Below, piece by piece: positions 58,015 to 64,000 of a stretch of 64,000 nt of DNA (position 1 is the first letter of the stretch; each line of letters begins with the position of its first letter). The notes beneath the pieces were generated by a model, which was not told the origin of the DNA, did not search any database, and saw nothing but the letters and a program-made list of their open reading frames with translations. A program made the position numbers and the translations under genes. The DNA comes from Pseudorhizobium flavum (GTDB lineage: Bacteria; Pseudomonadota; Alphaproteobacteria; Rhizobiales; Rhizobiaceae): contig NZ_LR723670.1 in assembly GCF_902502825.2 (NCBI RefSeq), positions 992,001-1,056,000 on the forward strand. The letters are read 5' to 3'.

Positions 58015-58680
58015 TTATGGCGCCGCCGGTGTTTTTCGCGGTGGACGCGTCCGCTCCCGGTCCAATATCGTAAGGAGAGCGAGCGATGCCACGCCGCTGA
58101 CGAGCAGCAGCCAGTCCTGCGGGATATCAAGCAGGAAGGCGGCGCTTCCGCCGATGAGCGACCAGAGCAGGGGGACGACGAGAAGCACAACCGGTACCCG
58201 CCGCGTTGCAAGCAGCAAGACGCCGAACGTGAAGATCGTCACGGGGCATGGCGTCACCCCGAATGCGGGCAATTCAGCCAGGCTGTGCCCGAAGAAAATC
58301 CCGATCAGCGGATAGAGCACTACCGCATAGGTCAAGAGGAAGTAGCCGACATAGTTCCTGAACCGCGGTGCATTACCAAATTCCAGATCCCGCCGGGTAG
58401 CAGCCCGCAGGAACAGCAGTCCCTGGAGAAGGAAGCCGGCGCCGAACACGTAGGCAGCGCCGTTGATGCTGCTGAAGAACGCCAGATGATAGAACAGACC
58501 GGTCCAGAGCCACGTGGCACCCAACCCGAGGCTCGCGAGCACGCCCGCCCACTTCGTCTGCCTCACGACCGCGTAGATGATGGCGACGCCCAGAGCCAGA
58601 GCAAGGAGCTGTGCGGGCCATATCGAATGATTGTAGGCGGCAAAGACCGCCAGGAACTGGTCGCGGGAAAAGGGCAGCAT
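58015..58680 (-). CDS. DUF6064 family membrane protein
   Basis: 221 residues from ATG 58680 (GGAGG upstream). It begins MLPFSRDQFLAVFAAYNHSIWP, the family's N-terminal signature, and has seven hydrophobic helices, including WLWTGLFYHLAFFSSINGAAYVFG and a CPVTIFTFGVLLL block. Function unknown; no cofactor motif is seen. Confidence 0.85.
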   Translation of the reverse strand: MLPFSRDQFLAVFAAYNHSIWPAQLLALALGVAIIYAVVRQTKWAGVLASLGLGATWLWTGLFYHLAFFSSINGAAYVFGAGFLLQGLLFLRAATRRDLEFGNAPRFRNYVGYFLLTYAVVLYPLIGIFFGHSLAELPAFGVTPCPVTIFTFGVLLLATRRVPVVLLVVPLLWSLIGGSAAFLLDIPQDWLLLVSGVASLALLTILDRERTRPPRKTPAAP

Positions 58681-58798
58681 GTCGAAACCTCCATGCACCC
58701 ACTATCACCGCCGCCGTTCGTCCCGCATTGATCAGGCGCAACAATAGCCGTTGGCGGCCCCGCGGATACGGATGGCGACTGCTCCAGAGGCTGCCTCC

Positions 58799-59458
58799 CT
58801 AGGTCAGCTTCCGCCTCCGCTCCAGTTCCGCCTCCGTCGGCTGCTCGAACTCGAAGGAGCCGGTGACGACCGGGCCGGCGGCGGCGTAGCGGTTCACCAC
58901 GATGCCGGTGCCCGAGGTCTTCGAGCCGAGGAGCTTCAATGTCACCGGCGTGGCGCCGTCGGCGAACAGCCGCTTGCCGCCGCCAAGGATCACCGGGAAG
59001 ACCGAGACATACATCTCGTCCACCAGTCCGTGCCGGAACAGCGTCTGCAGGAAATCCGTCGAGCCCTGGGTGAGCAGGTTCGGCCCGTCCTCCTTCTTCA
59101 ACTCCTTCAGCGTCTCGACCACATCGGTGCCGAGCGTCCGGCTGTTCTGCCAGTCGAGCGCCATCCCCGGATCGCGGGTCGCCACATATTTCGTGATCCG
59201 GTCGAACAGCGAACCGATCGGATCATCGGCGCCGGCATAGGGCCAGTGGGCGGCGAAGATGTCGTAGGTCTTGCGCCCGAGCAGCAGGTCGAAGGGTTCG
59301 GCAAACATCTCGTCCACCGCCTTGCCCATGTCCTCGTCGAAGAAGGGGAAGGCCCAGCCGCCGTGCCCGAAGCCGCCGGTCGGGTCCTCGTCCGGACCGC
59401 CGGGTGCCTGCATGACGCCGTCGAGGCTGGTGAATGCGCCGACAATGATCTTCCTCAT
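58799..59458 (-). CDS. Dihydrofolate-reductase-like (RibD C-terminal) protein
   Basis: 219 residues from ATG 59458 (GGGAG upstream). The DHFR/RibD C-terminal fold shows MRKIIVGAFTSLDGVMQAPGGPDEDPTGGF at the start, FDLLLGRKTYDIFAAHWPYA, NLLTQGSTDFLQTLFRHGLVDEMYVSVFPVILGGGKRLF and SFEFEQPT at the end. It probably binds NADPH and reduces an unknown substrate; it is not a housekeeping DHFR. It diverges from copA. Confidence 0.9.
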   Translation of the reverse strand: MRKIIVGAFTSLDGVMQAPGGPDEDPTGGFGHGGWAFPFFDEDMGKAVDEMFAEPFDLLLGRKTYDIFAAHWPYAGADDPIGSLFDRITKYVATRDPGMALDWQNSRTLGTDVVETLKELKKEDGPNLLTQGSTDFLQTLFRHGLVDEMYVSVFPVILGGGKRLFADGATPVTLKLLGSKTSGTGIVVNRYAAAGPVVTGSFEFEQPTEAELERRRKLT

Positions 59459-59550
59459 CGCTCTACTCCCGTCTTTGATGAATTCCGGCCCAAGGACGCG
59501 GGCAGAAACACGCTTCCGACACCCCCGGCGAATTTCTCTGCACATCGTGC

Positions 59551-59582
59551 TTGACCTTCCCATGATGGGAAGGTCCACCTAT
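59551..59582 (+). promoter_or_regulatory. CueR-type promoter and operator of copA
   Basis: A -35 TTGACC (59551-59556) overlaps a perfect 10-1-10 dyad ACCTTCCCAT-G-ATGGGAAGGT (59554-59574), then a -10-like ACCTAT (59577-59582). The over-long spacer (20 bases) and the CCTTCCC/GGGAAGG arms are diagnostic of CueR/HmrR activation by Cu+. Confidence 0.85.
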
Positions 59583-59604
59583 ATGCGGAACAGAGGATTC
59601 CGCC

Positions 59605-61986
59605 ATGAACCAGACCGTCAAACTGCCCCATATCGAACCGATCAGCATCCCTATCGAAGGCATGACCTGCGCCTCCTGCGTGCGCCGCGTGGAAAGCGCC
59701 GCCGCCAAGGTGCCGGGCGTGGCGACAAGCTCCGTCAACTTCGCGACCAAGAAGCTGACGGTCGAACCGACCGAGAACTTTTCACCCGAGGCGCTGACCG
59801 CGGCGATCGAGAAGGTCGGCTACGAGGTTCCCGCCGGCGCCATGCAGCGGGCGCTTCGGGACGCTGGCTATGCGGCCCCCGCGGCCGATCCGCATGCCGG
59901 TCACGGCGCGCATGACCATGCGCGCCAGGACCATTCGCATCATCAGCACGCCGGCCATCCCGCCGCCGATGAGCCAGCGGGCCATGACCACATGCACATG
60001 CATGGCGACGCAACGCTGAAGCGCGACCTCGCCATTGCCGCGATCCTCACCCTGCCGCTCTTCGTCCTGGAAATGGGCGGTCACGTCTATGATCCCATGC
60101 ACCACTGGCTGATGGGCGTCATCTCGACGCAGAACCTCTATTACCTCTACTTCGCGCTGGCCACTATCGTCATCTTCGGCCCCGGCTTCCGCTTCCTGAA
60201 AAGCGGCCTTCCGGCGCCCTTCCACGGCGCGCCGGATATGAACTCGCTGGTCGCGGTCGGCGTGCTGGCCGCCTACGGCTATTCGTTGGTCGCGACCTTC
60301 CTGCCCGCCCTGCTGCCGGAAAATGCCCGCTATGTCTATTACGAGGCCGCGACCGTTATCGTCACGCTGATCCTCTTCGGCCGCATGCTGGAGGCGCGCG
60401 CCAGCGGCCGCGCCAGCCAGGCGATCTCCAAGCTCGCCGGCCTGCAGGCCAAGACCGCCCGCGTCGAGCGCGACGGCAAGGCGGTCGATATCCCGACCGA
60501 GGAGGTCGTGGTGGGTGACGTGGTCGTCATACGGCCCGGCGAGCGCGTCCCGGTCGACGGCACCGTCATCGACGGCGCCTCGCATGTGGATGAATCGATG
60601 ATCTCCGGCGAGCCCCTACCGGTCGAGAAGGGCGAGGGCGCCACCGTCATCGGCGGCACCATCAACAAGACCGGCTCCTTCCGCTTTAAGGCCGAAAAGG
60701 TCGGCCGCGATACCATGCTGGCGCAGATCATCCGCATGGTGGAGCAGGCGCAAGGCGCCAAGCTGCCGATCCAGACCATGGTCGACAAGGTGACCGCCTG
60801 GTTCGTGCCGGCCGTCATTGCACTCGCCGTCGCAACCTTCTTCGCCTGGCTCGCCTTCGGCCCCTCGCTCAGCCATGCAGTGGTCGCCGCCGTTGCCGTC
60901 CTCATCATCGCCTGCCCCTGCGCCATGGGTCTCGCCGTACCGACCTCGATCATGGTGGGATCCGGCCGCGCCGCCGAGCTCGGCGTCCTCTTCCGCAAGG
61001 GCGATGCGCTGCAGGAACTTCGCTCGGTCGACATGGTCGTCTTCGACAAGACCGGCACGATCACCAAGGGCCAGCCGGAGCTGACCGATCTCGTCGCGGC
61101 CGAAGGCTTTGCCGAGGATGAGGTCCTGGCGCTTGTCGCGGCCGTCGAGGGGCGCTCGGAACACCCGATTGCCGAGGCCATCGTTCGGGCGGCAGAGGAG
61201 AAGGGGCTGACCGCCGAGCCTGCCACCGGCTTCCAAGCCACCGCCGGTTACGGCATCGAGGCCGACGTTGCCGGTCGTCGGATCGCCGTTGGCGCCGACC
61301 GCTTCATGGAAAAGCTCGGTCTATCCGTCGCATCCTTCGCCGAGGCAGCCGCCAGGCTGGGGGATGAGGGCAAGACGCCGCTCTATGCCGCCATAGACGG
61401 CAAGGTCGCGGCTGCGATCGCCGTTACCGATCCTATCAAGCCCGGCAGCGCCGCGGCGATCGCTGCGATGAAGGAGATGGGGCTGACCGTTGCCATGGTC
61501 ACCGGCGACAACCGCCGCACGGCGCAAGCCGTTGCCCGCCAGGCAGGCATCGACCGCGTCGTGGCGGAAGTCCTTCCCGACGGAAAGGTTGCCGCCATCC
61601 ATGACCTCCGCGCCGGAGGCCGCAAGCTCGCCTTCGTCGGCGACGGCATCAACGATGCGCCCGCACTGGCCGAAGCCGATATCGGCATTGCCGTCGGTAC
61701 CGGCACGGATGTGGCGATCGAAAGCGCCGACGTGGTGCTCTCGGGCGGCGCGCTCTCCGGCGTCGCCGATGCCATTGCCGTCAGCCGCGCGACGATCCGC
61801 AACATCAAGGAGAACCTGTTCTGGGCCTTCGGCTACAACGTCGCGCTGATCCCGGTCGCCGCCGGTGTTCTCTATCCGGCCTTCGGCATCCAGCTGTCGC
61901 CGATGATCGCCGCCGGCGCCATGGCCTTCTCCAGCGTCTTCGTCGTCCTGAATGCGCTGAGGCTGCGCGCGGTCAAGGTGAAATAA
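59605..61986 (+). CDS. copA: Copper-exporting P1B-type ATPase
   Basis: 793 residues. One N-terminal metal-binding domain with GMTCASC (Cys22, Cys25), a His/Met-rich linker (residues about 97-135, with HDHMHMHG), then the ATPase core: eight membrane helices with the copper-selective CPC (about 436-438, [11 protein letters not shown]), the phosphorylated Asp of [10 protein letters not shown] (about 481), SEHPI (about 518) and [10 protein letters not shown]. It pumps Cu+ out of the cytosol. Rhizobial homologues are called ActP. It is first in a unit with cueR, under a CueR-type promoter. Confidence 0.96.
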   Translation: MNQTVKLPHIEPISIPIEGMTCASCVRRVESAAAKVPGVATSSVNFATKKLTVEPTENFSPEALTAAIEKVGYEVPAGAMQRALRDAGYAAPAADPHAGHGAHDHARQDHSHHQHAGHPAADEPAGHDHMHMHGDATLKRDLAIAAILTLPLFVLEMGGHVYDPMHHWLMGVISTQNLYYLYFALATIVIFGPGFRFLKSGLPAPFHGAPDMNSLVAVGVLAAYGYSLVATFLPALLPENARYVYYEAATVIVTLILFGRMLEARASGRASQAISKLAGLQAKTARVERDGKAVDIPTEEVVVGDVVVIRPGERVPVDGTVIDGASHVDESMISGEPLPVEKGEGATVIGGTINKTGSFRFKAEKVGRDTMLAQIIRMVEQAQGAKLPIQTMVDKVTAWFVPAVIALAVATFFAWLAFGPSLSHAVVAAVAVLIIACPCAMGLAVPTSIMVGSGRAAELGVLFRKGDALQELRSVDMVVFDKTGTITKGQPELTDLVAAEGFAEDEVLALVAAVEGRSEHPIAEAIVRAAEEKGLTAEPATGFQATAGYGIEADVAGRRIAVGADRFMEKLGLSVASFAEAAARLGDEGKTPLYAAIDGKVAAAIAVTDPIKPGSAAAIAAMKEMGLTVAMVTGDNRRTAQAVARQAGIDRVVAEVLPDGKVAAIHDLRAGGRKLAFVGDGINDAPALAEADIGIAVGTGTDVAIESADVVLSGGALSGVADAIAVSRATIRNIKENLFWAFGYNVALIPVAAGVLYPAFGIQLSPMIAAGAMAFSSVFVVLNALRLRAVKVK

Positions 61987-61997
61987 GGAGAAATGCG

Positions 61998-62420
61998 ATG
62001 AACATCGGCCAGGCATCCGACGCCTCGGGCGTATCCGCCAAGATGATCCGCTATTACGAGCAGATCGGCCTGATCCGGCCCATGGGCCGCACCGGCAACA
62101 ACTACCGCGTCTATGGAGACGAGGAGGTGCACATCCTCCGCTTCATCAAGCGCGCCCGCAATCTCGGCTTCTCGCTGGAGGAGACGGAGACGCTCCTGAA
62201 GCTCTGGCAGGACAAGGACCGCACCAGCGCCTCCGTCAAGGAGGTGGCCGAGGTTCACATCGTCGATCTGGAGCGGCGCATTGCTGAGATGCAGGGCATG
62301 GTCAAGACGCTGAAGCATCTCTCCCATTGCTGCAGCGGCGACGACCGCCCCAACTGCCCGATCCTCGACGATCTGGCGGGTGCCGCTCCGGCTCCCGTCC
62401 GCGCCAAGAAACGTGCTTGA
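61998..62420 (+). CDS. cueR: Copper-responsive MerR-family activator (CueR/HmrR)
   Basis: 140 residues, ATG behind AAGGAG, 11 bases after copA. MerR helix-turn-helix (MNIGQASDASGVSAKMIRYYEQIGL), a dimer helix, and Cu+ ligands Cys112 and Cys120 in HCCSGDDRPNCPIL, at the positions known for CueR. Ser/Thr in place of a third Cys in the dimer helix (RTSASV) fits the Cu+/Ag+/Au+ specificity. It should activate copA and copZ through the two operators. Its stop codon lies inside the -35 box of the copZ promoter. Confidence 0.95.
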   Translation: MNIGQASDASGVSAKMIRYYEQIGLIRPMGRTGNNYRVYGDEEVHILRFIKRARNLGFSLEETETLLKLWQDKDRTSASVKEVAEVHIVDLERRIAEMQGMVKTLKHLSHCCSGDDRPNCPILDDLAGAAPAPVRAKKRA

Positions 62421-62440
62421 CCCTCCCACTGTGGGAAGGT
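62417..62440 (+). promoter_or_regulatory. CueR-type promoter/operator of copZ
   Basis: TTGACC (62417-62422) overlaps ACCCTCCCAC-T-GTGGGAAGGT (62420-62440), a 10-1-10 dyad with one mismatch, like the copA operator. The cueR stop codon TGA (62418-62420) lies within the -35 box. Confidence 0.8.
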
Positions 62441-62474
62441 GCAGAAGGCAATGACAACAAAAGGAGACTGCTCG

Positions 62475-62672
62475 ATGACCACCACTTTCAACGTCCCGGA
62501 CATGACCTGCGGCCACTGCGAGAAGAGCGTCCGCTCCGCCCTTGGCGAGGCACTGCCGGGCGCTGCCGTGACCGTCGACCTCGACGCCAAGCGGGTCACC
62601 GTCGAAGGCGATGCCGCCCGCGCCGAAGAAGCGATCCGGGATGCCGGCTATACGCCGGAAAAGGCTGCCTGA
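62475..62672 (+). CDS. copZ: Copper chaperone
   Basis: 65 residues from ATG 62475 (AAAAGGAG upstream; an upstream in-frame ATG lacks a ribosome site). A single HMA domain with the Cu+-binding MTCGHC (residues about 10-15) and the rest of the ferredoxin-like fold (LPGAAVTVDLDAKRVTVEG, AIRDAGYTPE). It hands Cu+ to CopA or to CueR. It has its own CueR-type promoter. Confidence 0.95.
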   Translation: MTTTFNVPDMTCGHCEKSVRSALGEALPGAAVTVDLDAKRVTVEGDAARAEEAIRDAGYTPEKAA

Positions 62673-62748
62673 GGCTCGCAAGGAGAAGCCGCCCTGCGGA
62701 AGCGATCCGGCAGGGCCGTGGGGGATCGCCCCCTCTCTCTGCTCGGAC

Positions 62749-63153
62749 TTAGACCGGTGCGGCAGTTTTCAGGTGGGGGCGAAGGGCCTCCACGACCTCC
62801 TCCGGCTCGAACGGCTTGCTGAGGCAGGGGCTGCCCTGGAACCGCTCGGGAAGGAAGTGGCACTCGTATCCGGTCAGGAAGACGAACGGGATTCCCTCTT
62901 CTGCAAGACGCTCGGCGAGCGGGAAGACGTCTTCGCCGCCGAGTTTTACATCGAGTGTGGCAGCATCCACGCGAATGCGCTCGTTGTTCAGCAAGTCGAG
63001 TGCCATGCGCAGATCCGACACCGGCCCGACGATGTCCGCGCCGGCATCCTCGAAGGCATCCGTAATCATCGAAGCTACCAGATACTCATCCTCCACGACC
63101 AGGACCGCTTTTCCTGCGAAGGTGGTGTCGATCTTCTCTCGTCTCGTCTCCAT
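62749..63153 (-). CDS. Receiver-only response regulator
   Basis: 134 residues, ATG behind GGAGG. A complete CheY-like receiver and no output domain: acidic pair in VLVVEDEYLV (about residues 21-22), phospho-acceptor Asp in AATLDVKLGGEDVFPLAERL (about residue 68), Thr in FLTGYE and Lys in CLSKPF. Single-domain receivers of this LDVxLxGE type are common in rhizobial phosphorelays. No kinase gene is adjacent. An EcfG-like sequence lies upstream. Confidence 0.9.
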   Translation of the reverse strand: METRREKIDTTFAGKAVLVVEDEYLVASMITDAFEDAGADIVGPVSDLRMALDLLNNERIRVDAATLDVKLGGEDVFPLAERLAEEGIPFVFLTGYECHFLPERFQGSPCLSKPFEPEEVVEALRPHLKTAAPV

Positions 63154-63211
63154 TTTCTTGCCTCCGGTCTCTCCGGTTGCAGCCCGCTATGACAACCTGC
63201 TTTTGCGAGGA

Positions 63212-63237
63212 TACGCAGAGGGAAGGGAGATCGTTCC
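63212..63237 (-). promoter_or_regulatory. Possible EcfG-type promoter of the receiver gene
   Basis: On the minus strand GGAAC (63237-63233), 17 bases, CGTA (63215-63212): one mismatch from GGAAC-N17-CGTT. It is about 60 bases before the receiver start codon. The rest of the 362-bp gap (63154-63515) shows no gene; a weak hairpin at 63303-63322 is unassigned. Confidence 0.35.
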
Positions 63238-63515
63238 CGTACGTTAGCGAACGGAGATAACCATGGGGCCTTTGAAACCGGCTCAAATAGTTCCGCGAAC
63301 CGGAGGAGGTTTGCCTCCTTTCCGGCGTCAGTGGATTTTTTGATCCGTCAACCCATTGGAGCAACAACCTTCTTTGATGCGCAGGAGGCCCTGCGGCCAA
63401 AGCGGCCTTTCCTCCCGGTAGGTGACCTCTATATTCGCCCTATCGTCTGCAGACTAAAAAGGGCGCAGACGGCTGAGGGACCAAACGCGCTCTTGCCCCA
63501 ATTCGGAGGCGCGTG

Positions 63516-64000
63516 ATGGAAACTCCGCTCCAAGCCACCATTTCCAACAAGCTGCTTTCGCTGCTGCCGCCCGATGACTTCGAGCAGATCAGCGGCAAGC
63601 TCGAGCATGTCCTGCTGCCGCGAGGAACTTCGATCGGCAAGTCGGGACAGCCGATCGACTACCTCTATTTCCTGACTTCTGGCATCGGTTCGATCGTTGT
63701 GGAAACGCCGGAGGGACACCGGGCCGAAGCGGGCATGTTCGGGTTTGACGGCTATGTTCCCACCTCGGCCGTGGCCGATGTGGAACTCCACGCCCATGAC
63801 GTGAGCATTCAGGTGGATGCTGAAGCCTACCGGATGAGCTTTGCCGATTTCCGGCATGCCATGGAGACCAACCGGAGCTTTTCCCGCGTCGTCATCCGCG
63901 CCATGGAAGCCTTCTCGATCCAATTATCCTATACGCTCGCCTCGAATGCCATTCATGACGTCACCGAGCGGCTCGCTCGATGGCTGCTGATGTGCCACGA
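63516..64000 (+). CDS. Crp/Fnr-family regulator, N-terminal part
   Basis: ATG 63516 follows CGGAGG. 161 residues are visible before the window ends. They form a cyclic-nucleotide-binding-type beta-barrel: LLSLLPPDDFEQISGKLEHVLLPRGTSIGKSGQPIDYLYFLTSGIGSIVV, then AGMFGFDGYVPTSAVAD and the dimer helix through AIHDVTERLARWLLMCHE. The C-terminal helix-turn-helix lies beyond the edge. There is no N-terminal cysteine cluster, so it is not an oxygen-sensing FNR of the Fe-S type. This GxxGFDGYVP branch is common in rhizobia; the ligand is unknown. Confidence 0.9.
   Translation, partial: METPLQATISNKLLSLLPPDDFEQISGKLEHVLLPRGTSIGKSGQPIDYLYFLTSGIGSIVVETPEGHRAEAGMFGFDGYVPTSAVADVELHAHDVSIQVDAEAYRMSFADFRHAMETNRSFSRVVIRAMEAFSIQLSYTLASNAIHDVTERLARWLLMCH

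Noticed and set aside
1..64000. CRISPR arrays, insertion sequences, prophage or rRNA genes
   Set aside because: I saw no regularly spaced repeats, transposase or integrase frames, terminal inverted repeats, phage structural genes or rRNA sequence.

Overview
The window is a gene-dense, GC-rich chromosomal segment from an alphaproteobacterium, most likely a member of the Rhizobiaceae (Rhizobium/Agrobacterium/Ensifer/Shinella group). Pointers are a Ros/MucR zinc-finger regulator, ExoD, the seven-gene Mrp (Pha) antiporter operon, the DnaA-domain-IV-like protein plus DUF6456 pair, DUF5330, DUF1491 and DUF2336 proteins, an HmrR/CueR copper circuit, and CtrA-, FixK/FNR- and EcfG-like promoter elements. 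I see no rRNA, tRNA, CRISPR array, insertion sequence or prophage. The first gene (YihY/BrkB) and the last (Crp/Fnr) are cut by the window edges.

Layout. 1-11.1 kb: mixed housekeeping and accessory genes (aldo/keto reductase, ExoD + phospholipase D, branched-chain aminotransferase, TSUP permease, superoxide dismutase, a DUF2799 lipoprotein, a WYL regulator divergent from a LysE exporter, a PAP2 phosphatase). 11.3-13.4 kb: a c-type cytochrome cluster with two tandem cytochromes c' and a diheme cytochrome. 14-19 kb: a stress and cation block (universal stress protein with an FNR/FixK box, HTH protein, Ca-type P-ATPase, CDF exporter). 19-22.3 kb: DJ-1 and GNAT genes behind a candidate leader-peptide attenuator, a TumE/TumA toxin-antitoxin pair, and a CadR-like regulator divergent from a CDF exporter. 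22.3-35 kb: DUF2254, oligopeptidase B, AI-2E transporter, VOC enzyme, a second FNR/FixK-boxed stress protein with a DksA/TraR-like protein, hemolysin III, CorA, a proteasome-beta-like Ntn hydrolase and a CaCA antiporter. 35-39 kb: a GGDEF-EAL protein divergent from a PhcB-like methyltransferase, then MsrB. 39.3-45.6 kb: mrpABCDEFG. 46-55 kb: a conserved-looking core block (mucR, DnaA-like HTH, DUF6456, sufE, DUF5330, histidine kinase, peptidoglycan-binding protein, DUF1491, DUF2336, DUF1254/DUF1214). 55-64 kb: PBP1A, YcgN, DUF6064, a DHFR-like protein, the copA-cueR-copZ copper operon, a receiver-only response regulator and the truncated Crp/Fnr gene.

How it fits together. Metal and ion homeostasis dominates: copper (copA/cueR/copZ with two matching CueR operators), soft divalent metals (CadR-like/CDF), calcium (P-ATPase and CaCA exchanger), Mg/Zn (CorA-like), Na/H (Mrp). 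A second theme is low-oxygen and stress regulation: two universal stress genes carry perfect TTGAT-N4-ATCAA boxes. The most unusual element is a 17-codon, apparently leaderless uORF rich in aromatic codons upstream of a GNAT gene. It is followed by mutually exclusive antiterminator and terminator hairpins. Other notable items are a stand-alone Ntn hydrolase that keeps the proteasome Thr1/Asp17/Lys33 triad at exact spacing, and a MrpF subunit with a histone-H1-like Ala/Lys/Pro tail. Start codons given here were chosen by Shine-Dalgarno position and family length. Family names come from recognising sequence patterns, not from a database search.
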